In this document: positions 1 to 8,907 of the stretch, one piece after another
How positions within the stretch are numbered: position 1 is the first letter of the stretch
Layout: each line of letters opens with the position of its first letter
Position numbers and translations under genes: made by a program
Notes under the pieces: generated by a model
The model's input: only the letters and a program-made list of their open reading frames with translations
Told to the model about the DNA's origin: nothing
Databases searched by the model: none
Source of the DNA: an uncultured Clostridia bacterium
Lineage (GTDB): Bacteria; Bacillota; Clostridia; TANB77; CAG-508
Direction: 5' to 3'
Assembly: GCA_934130085.1 (NCBI GenBank)
Contig: CAKOXK010000006.1
Coordinates: forward strand, 17,091-81,090
DNA length: 64,000 bases

Positions 1-151
1 AAAATCTTCCACCACAAATTATGTTGATTGCACCAATAATCAATGTTTTGCCTGCACCTGTTTCACCTGTGAAAACATTAAACCCATTATTTAGTTCAAA
101 TTCTAAATCATCAATAATACCTATATTTTTAATATGTAATGTTGTAATCAT
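1..151 (-). CDS. recN: DNA repair protein RecN, N-terminal fragment (runs off the window)
   Basis: Translating the minus strand from the ATG at 151 gives about 50 residues beginning MITTLHIKNIGIIDDLEF and containing the Walker A loop GETGAGKT. This is the start of the SMC-like ATPase RecN, which acts in double-strand break repair. The remainder lies beyond the left edge. A strong Shine-Dalgarno (AGGAGG on the minus strand, near 157-162) supports the start. Only the N-terminal ATPase lobe is visible. RecN and SMC proteins share this motif, but the IKNI..IDDLEFEL opening fits RecN. Confidence 0.85.
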   Translation of the reverse strand, partial: MITTLHIKNIGIIDDLEFELNNGFNVFTGETGAGKTLIIGAINIICGGRF

Positions 152-222
152 AAACTCCTCCTGTATCAAGAACTTCTGTTTGCTTTATTATACATACATC
201 TGTTCGTGGTGTCAAGAGTTTT

Positions 223-2287
223 TTATATTATAATTTCTTCTTTTGTTGTAAATTTTTCTTCTACCATTTCCTTCAATTTTTTATTCTTTTCCTCTTTCAA
301 TGTCGAATCTTCATTTATGATCTCTATTGCTAAAGCTTGTACTTCTTTTAATTGTTCTTGATCTGTAAATAAATTTGCAATTTTAAATTCTGGTAAACCA
401 TGTTGTATTGTTCCAAAAAAATCACCTGAGCCCCTAAGCTCTAAGTCTTTTTCTGCAACAGTCATTCCATTATCAGTTTTACACATTATTTCCATTCTTT
501 CTTTTGTAACTTGACTTGCTTTTGCTCCATATTTTAGAATACAATACGATTCGTATTCTCCTCTTCCAACTCTTCCTCTTAGTTGATGAAGCTGCGCTAA
601 ACCAAATCTCTCTGAATTTTCTATTACCATTATACTTGCATTAGCAACATCCACTCCGACCTCAATTACTGTTGTTGATACTAATATATCAATCTCACCA
701 TTCTTAAATTTTTCCATTACTTCGTTTTTTTCTTTAGGCTTCATTTTTCCATGTAATAATCCGAACCCTATAGCCTTTAAAAGTATCTTCAGTATATTTT
801 TTGTATAATTCAACTGCTGATGTTAATCCTTCATCTTCAATATTTTCTGTTTCATCTACAAGCGGGCATACTATGTACGCTTGCCTTCCACTATCAACCT
901 CTTTTTTTATAAATGTATTTATTCTATTCTCCAGTTTAGTCGATACTGCAATTGTTTGTACTTTTTTTCTATTTGGTGGCAGTTCATCAATAATTGATAT
1001 ATCAAGATCTCCATATAATATTAGTGCGAGTGTTCTAGGTATTGGTGTTGCCGACATTACAAGTACATCTGGATTGTCACCCTTAGCAATTATTTTGCTT
1101 CTTTGTTTTACGCCAAAACGATGTTGCTCATCAGTTACGACCAAGCCTAGTTTGTTAAATGTAACATTTTCTTCGAGTAGCGCATGAGTTCCTATAACAA
1201 TATTTGCGTCTCCATTCTCAATCTTTTCTAATGCTTCTCTTTTTTGCTTTGCAGTCATTCCTCCAACTAAGAGTTCACATTTTAGTCCATACTTTCCTAG
1301 TATTCTGTTAAAATTGATATAGTGTTGTTTTGCCAATATCATTGTTGGTGCCAAGATTGCAGCCTGATAACCACTCATACAAGCTTTATATGCAGCAACT
1401 ATTGATACAATTGTTTTTCCAGAACCAACATCACCTTGTAAAAGTCTATTCATTGGCTTTTCTTTTTCCATATCATAATTAATTTCTTCTAATACTCTTA
1501 ACTGTGCTTTCGTTAGTTTAAAGGGAAGATCATTTATCACATCTGACATATTTACATTTTTATCATATTTAATTCCCTTTATTTCCTTATTATTCTCTCC
1601 TCTAAGTTCCAATAATCCCAACTGCATAGCTAATAATTCATCAAAAACAAGCCTTCTTCTTGCCTTTTTAAAATTATCAAACCCGGTTGGAAAATGAATC
1701 TGGTGAATTGCCTCATTATAATTCATCAAATTATATTTTTTTACGATATAATCCGGCTCAATTTCATCCAAATTATTAGCAAGTTCTAATCCATTCGAAA
1801 TAATTTTTCTCATAGTTGATGGCTTTATCTCATATATAAGGTGATAAGATGGAACAATTTTGCCAGTATTTGTGCACTTTTCTATTGCATCAAATACTGG
1901 TGAATTCATCTCTTTTTTTCCAAGCTTTGTATCAACCTTTCCAAAAAAACGGTATTTTTCACCTCTTTGTATTTCTTTAGCTATGTATGTTTGATTAAAC
2001 CATGTAATGCATATTTCACCCGTTTCATCTGATGCTATAACTTTCTCTACACTTTTATATCTACTAAGCATTCTTGTAGCAACTGAAGAAATTGCTCTAG
2101 CCTCTATTGTGTACTTCTTGCCATCCTCTAAATCAGCAATGTTAGTAACAACACTTCTGTCTTCATAATCTCTAGGATAATATGTAATTAAATCTTCTAA
2201 GGTAAATATACCTAGCTTATTCAAGCTTTTAGCACGAGCATCTCCAACACCTTTTACATATTTTATTTCTTTTTTTAAATCACTCAT
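223..2287 (-). CDS. recG: ATP-dependent DNA helicase RecG, interrupted by an in-frame CGGA (extra C at 763)
   Basis: RecG remodels stalled replication forks and Holliday junctions. The N-terminal wedge domain (about residues 1-190) is followed by Walker A GDVGSGKT near residue 286 and the DEQH box near 386. The conventional frame then ends, and the motif IV-VI half (LLHGKMK, VIEVGVD, QLRGRVGR) continues in the next frame. The break is one extra base: GTT-C-GGA-TTA, where the family has V-G-L-L-H-G. Reading CGGA (760-763) as one glycine gives 687 residues, the normal RecG length (B. subtilis about 682). Both halves are otherwise intact and well conserved, so this does not look like a decayed pseudogene. 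Motifs I-III and IV-VI are on opposite sides of the break, so neither half alone would work. A Shine-Dalgarno AAGGAT precedes the ATG. An alternative is a recent mutation or sequence error. Confidence 0.9.
760..763 (-). other. Candidate quadruplet codon CGGA (Gly) in recG
   Basis: On the minus strand the reading frame passes ...GGC TAT AGG GTT CGGA TTA TTA CAT GGA. If CGG is read as a triplet, the frame continues for only about nine more codons and the helicase C-terminal half is lost. If the four bases are read together as glycine (residue 509), the conserved sequence GYRVGLLHGKM results. The preceding codon GTT cannot re-pair well one base forward, so P-site slippage is an unlikely explanation. 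Confidence 0.7.
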
Positions 2288-2626
2288 TATCTATCCTTAT
2301 TCAATTTATAATATTCATTTTAGAAGTTTTATAAAAATTTTCTATTTATATCCCTTCTCTTTGCTAATATATATCTTTTCTAAAAAATAAACAAGATTTA
2401 GTATTATATTGTTTTTAATGTTTGATTCGTTTCAATCTTCCTTAGTTAAAATTAATTTTTGAAAAATCAAAATATTTTCATTTTGCTTTATTCTTTAGCA
2501 ATATTTTTTACTAATAAATATTAAATAACTACCTACTAAAAAGAACCTATCAAAGGTGAAGTAAACCCAAATTATTAAACTTTTTGTCTAATAATTTGGG
2601 TTCACTTCAAAGATAAACTCTTTTTA
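2288..2626. other. Intergenic region between recG and rpsO
   Basis: This is 339 bases of very A+T-rich DNA with no supportable gene. The only clear structure is the long hairpin at 2557-2609 downstream of rpsO. The recG promoter probably lies in the 2300-2400 part, but I could not identify a convincing -35/-10 pair. Confidence 0.6.
2557..2609 (-). terminator. Long hairpin downstream of rpsO
   Basis: Two 21-base arms (2557-2577 and 2589-2609) pair along their full length with one G-U wobble, around an 11-base loop. It lies 18 bases after the rpsO stop. There is no immediate run of U on the minus transcript (a UUUUU appears only some 15 bases further on), so it may act as an mRNA 3'-end stabiliser as well as a terminator. 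Confidence 0.6.
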
Positions 2627-2893
2627 TTATTTTCTTAAACCTAGTTTTGCAACTATTGCTCTATAACGTTCAACATCTTTTTTAGCAAGATATTTTAATA
2701 GATTTCTTCTGTTACCAACCATTTTGTATAATCCTCTTCTTGAGTGATTATCATTTGGGTTAGCTTTAAGATGTTCAGTTAACTCACTGATTCTTTCTGT
2801 AAGAAGAGCTATTTGAACTTCTGGTGAACCAGTATCTTTTTCATCTCTTCTGTTATCTTCAATAATTTTTGTTTTTGTTTCTTTAGTCATCAT
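2627..2893 (-). CDS. rpsO: 30S ribosomal protein S15
   Basis: The 88-residue product carries the S15 signature DTGSPEVQIALLTERI, then HSRRGLYKMVGNRRNLLKYL and ends KLGLRK, as in the family (usually 89 residues). S15 is a primary 16S rRNA binder that organises the central domain of the small subunit. I start at the ATG at 2893, 11 bases after the Shine-Dalgarno AGGAGG. The longer open frame begins with a GTG that overlaps that site and is unlikely to be used. A T-rich leader of about 80 bases lies upstream. S15 genes are often autoregulated through the leader, but I cannot see a decisive structure here. Confidence 0.97.
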   Translation of the reverse strand: MMTKETKTKIIEDNRRDEKDTGSPEVQIALLTERISELTEHLKANPNDNHSRRGLYKMVGNRRNLLKYLAKKDVERYRAIVAKLGLRK

Positions 2894-3055
2894 AACTAAA
2901 TACACCTCCTATAAATTTTAGTGCCTTTAACTGAGCTTTAGTGGTGTGTTAACCTAAAACTAAGCTAAGGTACTTTTTTATAATAACACGTTTTTTCTTA
3001 TATTGCAAGCTTATTTCAATATTTTTGCTTTATTCATTAATTCTTGATTTTTCCC

Positions 3056-3106
3056 GTACAAATTGCATTTACCTTACAGAATTGCATTTAAATTTTTACT
3101 TGCCGT
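3056..3106 (+). repeat. Interspersed intergenic repeat, copy 1
   Basis: This stretch contains GTACAAATTGCATTTAC, a second TTGCATTTA ten bases later, and an ACTTGCCGT end. Close copies occur at 39112-39161 and 41062-41111, always between genes. All three are on the same strand. The internal repetition of TTGCATTTA is conserved between copies. Confidence 0.7.
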
Positions 3107-3186
3107 ATTCATTAATTCAGTATTCTGTTTGTTTCTTATTACTTAAAATACTTTGCTTTTGTGATGCCTTCCCATATATGCCATAA

Positions 3187-4401
3187 TTATTTTACTAATT
3201 TAGTATATCCTTTCTTGCCCTTCTTTAGTATTGGCTCCTTTTCAAGCATTTCACTAGTAACTATGTAATTGATATCTGCAATTTTTTCATCATTTAATGA
3301 AATTCCACCTTGCATTACCAATGTTTTTGCTTGTGATTTTGATGTTGCAAAATTTGCTTTTATTATTGCATCTAATATTGATGAGTTTTCTTCAATTTTT
3401 GTTTCAGGTACATTTTCAGATGTGCCTTTACCCATAAATAAATTATTGGCTGCATCTTCTGCTTTTCTGGCAGCTTCTTCTCCATGAACTAATTTTGTAA
3501 TTTCGAATGCTGCTATTTTTTTAGCTTTATTAATTTCTTCACCTTCTACATTTGTAATTTTTTCAATTTCATCCATTGGTAAAAATGTTAGCATACTTAA
3601 TACAGTTTTTACATCTTTATCATCAATATTTCTCCAATATTGGTAAAATTCATAAGGTGATGTTTTATTCTCATCAAGCCATAATGCTCCTTTTTCAGTC
3701 TTACCCATTTTCTTTCCTTCTTTTGTTGTAAGAAGTTTAAATGTTAAAGCAAAAGCATCTTCGTGACCAAATTTTCTAATTAAATTAGCTCCACCAATTA
3801 TGTTAGACCATTGATCATTTCCACCCATTTGAAGCTTACATCCATAAGTTTTATATAAATGATAGAAGTCATAAGATTGCATTAGCATATAGCTCATTTC
3901 GAAAAATGTAAGTCCTGTTTCAAGTCTATTTTTGTAGCAATCTGCTGCAAGCATTTTGTTTACTGAGAATTGAGAACCAATCTCTCTCATAAAATCAACC
4001 ATTTTTAAATCAAGTAACCAATCTGCATTATTTACAATAATTGCCGCATTTTCACCTTCAAAACTTACAAATTTTGATATTTGTTTTTTTATGCATTCTA
4101 CATTATGATTAATTTCTTCTCTTGACATCATCCTTCTCATGTCAGTTTTACCAGAAGGATCACCAATTGTAGCAGTTCCTCCACCAACTAGAATAATTGG
4201 TGTATGTCCTGCTTTTTGCATATATGAGGCTACCATTAAAGATACAAAATGGCCAACATGTAGGCTATCAGCAGTTGGATCTATTCCAATATAAAAATGA
4301 ATTTTTTCTTTTCCTAATGTTTTCTTTAAATTTTCTTCATCAATTGTTTGCTCTATGTAACCTCTTCTTTGTAAAACGTTAAAAATATTTTCTTCTATCA
4401 T
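3187..4401 (-). CDS. tyrS: Tyrosyl-tRNA synthetase
   Basis: A class I aminoacyl-tRNA synthetase that charges tRNA-Tyr. The catalytic Rossmann fold has the HIGH signature as HVGH (about residue 48) in IGIDPTADSLHVGHF. The tyrosine-pocket region YDFYHLY and QMGGNDQWSNI follow, and the KMSKS loop appears as KMGKT (about residue 230). An S4-like RNA-binding domain forms the C-terminus (residues about 340-404). The 404-residue length suits the bacterial TyrS family. The start chosen is the ATG at 4401, placed about eight bases after AGAGG; an upstream in-frame ATG at 4422 has no such site. No T-box leader is visible in the short gap upstream. Confidence 0.96.
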   Translation of the reverse strand: MIEENIFNVLQRRGYIEQTIDEENLKKTLGKEKIHFYIGIDPTADSLHVGHFVSLMVASYMQKAGHTPIILVGGGTATIGDPSGKTDMRRMMSREEINHNVECIKKQISKFVSFEGENAAIIVNNADWLLDLKMVDFMREIGSQFSVNKMLAADCYKNRLETGLTFFEMSYMLMQSYDFYHLYKTYGCKLQMGGNDQWSNIIGGANLIRKFGHEDAFALTFKLLTTKEGKKMGKTEKGALWLDENKTSPYEFYQYWRNIDDKDVKTVLSMLTFLPMDEIEKITNVEGEEINKAKKIAAFEITKLVHGEEAARKAEDAANNLFMGKGTSENVPETKIEENSSILDAIIKANFATSKSQAKTLVMQGGISLNDEKIADINYIVTSEMLEKEPILKKGKKGYTKLVK

Positions 4402-4467
4402 TTTATTATCCTCTCGTTTCATTTTCTATCGCATCTATAATCTACATTATTTTTGCCCTAACACACA

Positions 4468-5022
4468 TTATGTATCAAAAAAATATGTTGCTTCTAGATC
4501 TGCTTCATGCATTAATAAGGCAAATGGATATTTTGTATAGGCGAGTCCTATTGTGCTATATAATTCCTTTGGCTCAGTATAGCCCATGTGCCAACGAATA
4601 GCATATTTTTCATCATTTGTAAGTTTTATATATTCAGAAATCATCATAACAGATTTCTCGCCATGTCCATAAGGAATAGTATCATCAACTTTATAGTATG
4701 GAACCTTCTCCCAAACACCTAAAGCGTTTTTGGCGTTTCTATAATCGACCGAATAATAATTTGTTTTGCAAATATCATGTAAAAGGGCTGTTATTCTGAT
4801 TGATTCCTCTGGAATGTCTATTTTGATAGGTGTGTGTTTCATCTTTTCTTCAAGAATCTCATAAACCTTTAAACTATGTTCTAAAAGACCTTGCTCTTTA
4901 GATCCATGAAATCTTGTTGATGCTGGAGCCTTATAAAAATCAGACTTTTCAAGGAAATCAAGTAAATTCTCAATTCCCTCTCTATTTGTTTCTCTAAGTA
5001 ACTTTATAAATTCTTCTTTCAT
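4468..5022 (-). CDS. HD-domain hydrolase
   Basis: This 184-residue protein contains an HD metal-binding fold: H in LLEHSLKV, HD in LLHDICK, a further H in HGEKS and RWHMG, and D in HEADLEA. HD proteins of this size are metal-dependent phosphohydrolases, often acting on nucleotides, but substrate cannot be deduced. It sits 66 bases upstream of tyrS on the same strand and may be cotranscribed with it. No good Shine-Dalgarno precedes the ATG, so the exact start is uncertain. Confidence 0.8.
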   Translation of the reverse strand: MKEEFIKLLRETNREGIENLLDFLEKSDFYKAPASTRFHGSKEQGLLEHSLKVYEILEEKMKHTPIKIDIPEESIRITALLHDICKTNYYSVDYRNAKNALGVWEKVPYYKVDDTIPYGHGEKSVMMISEYIKLTNDEKYAIRWHMGYTEPKELYSTIGLAYTKYPFALLMHEADLEATYFFDT

Positions 5023-5272
5023 ATTTGATTATGTAATAATATATATAAATTATTTTTTAATAATTTATTAATTCCTTTCTTAACTGTTTTATTAGCTAGT
5101 ATTTTAGCATATTTCATTATATCAATAGCTTTCATTATTTGCAGTTATAATAATGTATATATTCATTATTAATAATACTATTATTTTTATGTAAATTTAT
5201 AATCTGTGCTATTAAACTCAACTCATAAAACAATAAAACATTTATTTTATAATTTTTGTTTTATAATCTATT

Positions 5273-5812
5273 TTAGTAGTTTTCTGCTTTTATTTCAAAG
5301 AAAGCTTTTGGATGTCCACAAACAGGGCAAACCTCTGGAGCAGATTTTCCAATAACAATATGTCCACAATTTCTGCATTTCCAGATTCTATCACCATCTC
5401 TTGAAAATACAACATCTTCTTTTACATTATCAAGTAATGCTAGATATCTTGCTTCATGCTCTTTTTCAATTTTTCCAACTTCCTCAAATAAGTATGCAAT
5501 TCTATCAAAGCCCTCTTCTTTAGCTTCTTTTGCCATTCTTGCATACATATCTGTCCACTCATAATTTTCACCTGCGGCTGCTGATTTTAAGTTTTCTTCT
5601 GTTGAAGGAATCTCTCCACCGTTTAATAATTTGAACCATAATTTAGCATGTTCTTTTTCATTAGCTGCTGTTTCTTCAAATATAGCTGCTATTTGCTCGA
5701 AGCCGTCTTTTCTAGCCTTGCTTGCAAAATATGTGTATTTATTTCTTGCTTGTGATTCTCCTGCAAATGCATCCATTAAATTTTTCTCTGTTTTTGAACC
5801 TTTTAATTCCAT
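5273..5812 (-). CDS. rbr: Rubrerythrin
   Basis: Rubrerythrin is a cytoplasmic non-haem iron peroxidase that protects anaerobes from peroxide. The N-terminal four-helix domain has the di-iron motifs AFAGESQARNKY (E) and EETAANEKEHAK (ExxH), repeated in the second half as EEVGKIEKEHEARY. The C-terminal rubredoxin domain has two CxxC knuckles, CRNCGH and CPVCGHPKAFF. All expected iron ligands are present and the 179-residue length is typical. AAGG precedes the ATG. Its long upstream region contains a 30-bp tandem repeat. Its presence supports an anaerobic lifestyle. Confidence 0.96.
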   Translation of the reverse strand: MELKGSKTEKNLMDAFAGESQARNKYTYFASKARKDGFEQIAAIFEETAANEKEHAKLWFKLLNGGEIPSTEENLKSAAAGENYEWTDMYARMAKEAKEEGFDRIAYLFEEVGKIEKEHEARYLALLDNVKEDVVFSRDGDRIWKCRNCGHIVIGKSAPEVCPVCGHPKAFFEIKAENY

Positions 5813-5890
5813 AAATTTTACCTTATAATCAATTAACTTATAATTACTTTAACTAAATAATATAGTTCATTAGGTAACAATTGATTAAAT

Positions 5891-5968
5891 AATCAGCTAG
5901 ACTAATATTAATTTAATTATAATCAGCTAGATTAATATTAATTTAATTATATTCAGCTAAATTATAAA
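5891..5968. repeat. 30-bp tandem repeat upstream of rubrerythrin
   Basis: Two units of 30 bases (5891-5920 and 5921-5950) differ at one position and share AATCAGCTAGA followed by TAATATTAATTTAATTAT. A third, partial and diverged unit starts at 5951 with ATTCAGCTAAATTA. The array lies between the methyltransferase and rubrerythrin genes. No coding potential is seen. Confidence 0.85.
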
Positions 5969-6069
5969 CCACTAACTAATAATCAATTAAGTTAATTAAT
6001 TCCTTTCTCTTAATTTTATTTTAAACTAGTTTTTACCTTCAGCAATCTATCTAGTTCTCGTGAAATATA

Positions 6070-6999
6070 TCATATTTTTACTAATTTTGCAATATAAAAT
6101 CCTTCCATAATTTCACTTGGAATTATCTTTAAGCTATTGCAATCTCCATCATGTTTTATTTTTAACGCATTTTTAATTTTTAGGTCAATTTTCTCAACTC
6201 GTACTCCATAATTTTTTACAGCAAAGTTTACTATATCTTCATCCTCTTTTTTATTTAAGGTACATGTTGAATACACGATTACTCCACCTCTTTTTGTTGC
6301 TTTTATTGCACTATGTAATAATTCTTTTTGTAATTTTGCAAGCTCTTCTTTCATCTTTTCCGACCATTTTGAATAAGATTCTTTTTTCTCTATTAAAAAT
6401 CTACCCTCTCCACTACATGGAGCATCAATTAAAGTTCTATCAAAATAATCATTGTATTTTTCATTGATCTTTACCCCATCAGAATTTATAGCCTCTGCAT
6501 TTGCGCCTTGCAAATTTATGTTATACTTTAATCTTTCAAATCTGATTTTATCAATCTCATTTGCAAGTATTTTTGCTTTATTTTTTGTAATTGCCGCAAT
6601 CTGCGTAGTCTTGCTTCCTGGAGCTGCAGTTAAATCAAGAATTTTTTCATTTTCTTTTGGTTCTAAAGCAAGTACTGGAACCATACTAGACAAGCTTTGC
6701 AAATAAATTTTTCCTTCTTTGTAAATATCAAGATTCTGCAAATCTTTTTCATTTTTATTTTTTATGATATATGCGTCATCATAAAAGGAAACCTTTTCAA
6801 AACATATACCTAATTTGTCAAACTGCTCTTCAATCTCAACAGTATTACTCTTTAAACTATTTACCCTCAAAGTTGTATATCTTTCTTGGCACATACCCAT
6901 TAAGCACTTTTCAGCATTTTTTTGTCCTAAATCTTTATATAAATTTTCAATAAAATCAATTGGCAATTTCGATTTTGCCTTTATTAAATCAGAAAACAT
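6070..6999 (-). CDS. NOL1/NOP2/Sun family RNA cytosine-C5 methyltransferase (RsmB/RsmF-like)
   Basis: This SAM-dependent enzyme methylates cytosine C5 in RNA, most likely 16S rRNA. The SAM-binding motif I is LDLTAAPGSKTTQIA, motif IV is DAPCSGEG with the catalytic-release cysteine, and motif VI is YSTCTLNKKEDE with the nucleophilic cysteine. An N-terminal RNA-contacting region is present. At 309 residues it lacks the extra C-terminal RNA-binding domain of RsmF (about 450-480 residues) and the NusB-like domain of RsmB, so it belongs to a compact version common in Firmicutes. AAGGA precedes the ATG. The exact target base cannot be told. Confidence 0.9.
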   Translation of the reverse strand: MFSDLIKAKSKLPIDFIENLYKDLGQKNAEKCLMGMCQERYTTLRVNSLKSNTVEIEEQFDKLGICFEKVSFYDDAYIIKNKNEKDLQNLDIYKEGKIYLQSLSSMVPVLALEPKENEKILDLTAAPGSKTTQIAAITKNKAKILANEIDKIRFERLKYNINLQGANAEAINSDGVKINEKYNDYFDRTLIDAPCSGEGRFLIEKKESYSKWSEKMKEELAKLQKELLHSAIKATKRGGVIVYSTCTLNKKEDEDIVNFAVKNYGVRVEKIDLKIKNALKIKHDGDCNSLKIIPSEIMEGFYIAKLVKI

Positions 7000-7300
7000 A
7001 ACAATTCCTTACTTATTTATTTTTTTATTTAGTATACTTTTATTCTATCATCTAATTAACAAATTTCAATAGCTTTCTACAGAATAATTATTATATTGAT
7101 TTTTTTATATGTTTAATTTATATTTGTCAGTTTAATTTTATATAACATATAATTTGTTTACCATCCTTTGATGTTTGGCAAGTAGTTTCTAATATTTGAC
7201 AAAATGTTCCGAAAGTGGTATACTAAAATTTGCAAAGTTACAAAACGATTGTTAGAATAAATCAAATAGTATATTAGCATTTATACCAATGGAGGCACAA
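7000..7300. other. Divergent intergenic region before the 7301 gene
   Basis: About 300 bases separate the methyltransferase start from the plus-strand gene at 7301. It holds a near-consensus sigma-A promoter (7196-7224) for the plus gene. The minus-strand methyltransferase promoter must also lie here, but no clear match was found. Confidence 0.6.
7196..7224 (+). promoter_or_regulatory. Sigma-A promoter of the 7301 gene
   Basis: TTGACA (7196-7201) and TATACT (7219-7224) are separated by exactly 17 bases. This is the best promoter match on the plus strand in this half of the window. It predicts a transcript start near 7231 and a leader of about 70 bases. Confidence 0.85.
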
Positions 7301-7600
7301 ATGAACGTAGCATATCAAATGGTAGAAAACAAAAATTTTCGGGATTTCTTGAAATATGAAAATATCCCATTAGAATCTTTGTTTACATTATTTAAGGAAT
7401 GTTTGGGTGATAGTTTGCTCACATTCTACGGCTATAACGGTTTGAACGAGCTTTACATTAATGATAACCGTATTGAATTAACGAAAGATGATTTAGGAAA
7501 TCCTAAAATCATCGTAAAGGAATTACGAGAGGATAATCGTAAGACCTACAGAATTGTGAGAAAAGGAAGAAAAGGATTCGAAGCAGTTCTTGAAGTTTGA
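7301..7600 (+). CDS. Conserved-looking small protein of unknown function
   Basis: A 99-residue soluble protein, not recognised. It begins MNVAYQMVENKNFRDFLKY, contains a short FKECLGDSLLTFYGYNGL segment, and ends with a basic stretch RIVRKGRKGF. I chose the ATG at 7301, five bases after GGAGG; the in-frame ATG at 7289 overlaps that site. It is a free-standing gene with its own strong promoter and a textbook terminator. Its codon use is less A+T-biased than neighbouring genes, which may mean acquisition. Residue 14 (Arg) is encoded by CGG, followed by G, and the frame clearly continues. A 12-base perfect inverted repeat (7247-7258 and 7627-7638) brackets the coding region. Confidence 0.75.
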   Translation: MNVAYQMVENKNFRDFLKYENIPLESLFTLFKECLGDSLLTFYGYNGLNELYINDNRIELTKDDLGNPKIIVKELREDNRKTYRIVRKGRKGFEAVLEV

Positions 7601-7644
7601 TCTTAGACTACATACATTAGCATTAAATTCTAACAATCAAGAAA

Positions 7645-7675
7645 GAGGTGATTATTATCACCTCCAATTTTTTTT
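7645..7675 (+). terminator. Rho-independent terminator of the 7301 gene
   Basis: GAGGTGAT (7645-7652) pairs perfectly with ATCACCTC (7657-7664) around a 4-base loop. A run of about eight T follows within five bases. Confidence 0.9.
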
Positions 7676-7766
7676 GCAATTTTAAAATTATAAAGACTAT
7701 AAATATCTTCATTATGTAAATAATTTTATTAATATTATTTTATTTAACGTTCTTAATTCCAACTTT

Positions 7767-8273
7767 CTATTTTGCAAATATAGCTCCTGCTGCCCCAAGA
7801 ACTCCTGCTGAGGCAAGCCCCATAATTATACCAGCTAAGACTACTCCAGCCATAATAGCTACAGAACTTTTTTTGAAGTCCATATCAAGCAAACTTGCAG
7901 CTAGAGTTCCTGTCCAAGCTCCAGTTCCTGGTAAAGGAATTCCTACAAATAAGAATAAAGCCCAATATAAACCTTTGCCTGCCTTCTCTTGTAACTTTTT
8001 TCCACCTTTTTCACCTTTTTCAAGACAAAATTTAAAAAATTTTCCTATAAATTTCTTGTCAGAACCCCATACTAAAACTTTTCTTGCAAAGAAAAATATT
8101 AGAGGAACTGGTAGCATGTTTCCTAGAATAGCAATAATATATAAGAGTACAATTTGGTTTAATCCCGTGCATGCAGGACCAAATGCACTACTTAATCCAA
8201 CAGGAATAGCTCCTCTTAGTTCTATAAGTGGTACCATTGAAATGAAAAATACAATTAAATATTTCTTTAGCAT
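7767..8273 (-). CDS. Small multidrug export family membrane protein (COG2426-type)
   Basis: A 168-residue integral membrane protein with four or five hydrophobic segments. It opens LKKYLIVFFISMVPLIELRGAI, where PxxELRGAIP is the hallmark of the small multi-drug export family, and has a second re-entrant-like motif FVGIPLPGTGAWTG. The two-fold symmetric pattern resembles DedA-like transporters. Despite the family name, transport of drugs is poorly established. The ATG follows AAAGG at suitable distance. It stands alone between genes of opposite or unrelated function. Confidence 0.88.
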   Translation of the reverse strand: MLKKYLIVFFISMVPLIELRGAIPVGLSSAFGPACTGLNQIVLLYIIAILGNMLPVPLIFFFARKVLVWGSDKKFIGKFFKFCLEKGEKGGKKLQEKAGKGLYWALFLFVGIPLPGTGAWTGTLAASLLDMDFKKSSVAIMAGVVLAGIIMGLASAGVLGAAGAIFAK

Positions 8274-8420
8274 AATTTAAAACCTTTCTAAAAAATAACA
8301 AAATCATTCTACTATATACAAAAGAAAAAGTAAATATTAAACTATAAATTTAATTTTATAACTATAAAGAACTTTTCTAAATAGAATTTACTTTTTCAAT
8401 TGACAATACTTGTAAAGATA

Positions 8421-8444
8421 AAGAGGGTTTATTTTAACCCTCTT
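8421..8444 (-). terminator. Terminator downstream of the 8461 gene
   Basis: AAGAGGGTT (8421-8429) and AACCCTCTT (8436-8444) form a perfect 9-bp stem with a 6-base loop, 17 bases after the stop codon. The minus transcript then reads TATCTTT, a weak U-tract. Confidence 0.7.
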
Positions 8445-8460
8445 CAAATAATATTATATG

Positions 8461-8907
8461 TCATATTTCAAAAAGCTTCTCAAATAATTCGCACGTAATT
8501 TCATCTTCAAATACTCTTTCTTTTTTATTTTGAATTACTATTATTCTCACTCTTTGAGTTCCATAGTTTACCCGAGCATAAAAGTTAATTGTGCCATAAG
8601 AGATTAAAGCATTTAATGCTTTGCCAAATGTATCATCTTCCTTAATGGTTCTTAGTTCAACTTTTGTATATGCTTCTGGTACAACATTTTTTAGTTCTTC
8701 ATCTATTTTCTTGAAAAGCTTTTGGAACTCTTCCTCTTCTTTCATACCAGTTTCTGTTTGAATATAAAAAATATAAATTGAAAAAGTAATCACCAAAAGT
8801 AACACAATTAAAATGGCTGTCCAGCCAGCTATTTTAATAATCATTGGAATGATTCCGATAAGAATTCCTATTAGAAATTCTTTATGTTTTTCTATGCCTT
8901 TTTTCAT
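8461..8907 (-). CDS. Membrane-anchored protein of unknown function
   Basis: A 148-residue protein, not recognised. It starts MKKGIEKHKEFLIGI and has one or two N-terminal hydrophobic segments (about residues 11-48), then a soluble alpha/beta-looking domain ending VIQNKKERVFEDEI. The ATG at 8907 is preceded by AAAGGAG at a good distance; a longer frame reaching 8967 lacks one. The codon at 8572-8574 is an in-frame CGG followed by G (GCT CGG GTA), in YARVNYG. The protein continues smoothly after it, so CGG is read as a triplet here, presumably Arg. This is one of the few conventional CGG codons in the window. Confidence 0.7.
   Translation of the reverse strand: MKKGIEKHKEFLIGILIGIIPMIIKIAGWTAILIVLLLVITFSIYIFYIQTETGMKEEEEFQKLFKKIDEELKNVVPEAYTKVELRTIKEDDTFGKALNALISYGTINFYARVNYGTQRVRIIVIQNKKERVFEDEITCELFEKLFEI

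Noticed and set aside
223..2287. recG as a simple pseudogene or homopolymer sequencing error
   Set aside because: The extra base is not in a homopolymer (GGGTTCGGATT), both halves are fully conserved, and two unrelated genes have the same kind of extra C before GGA. I keep error as an alternative to be excluded with raw reads, not as the preferred explanation.
4402..4467. T-box riboswitch upstream of tyrS
   Set aside because: The gap is only 66 bases and has no T-box sequence. The same negative result holds for the 12-base gap before trpS.
5891..5968. CRISPR array
   Set aside because: The 30-bp units are directly adjacent with no spacers, and no cas genes are present. The same applies to the 40-bp array at 56761.
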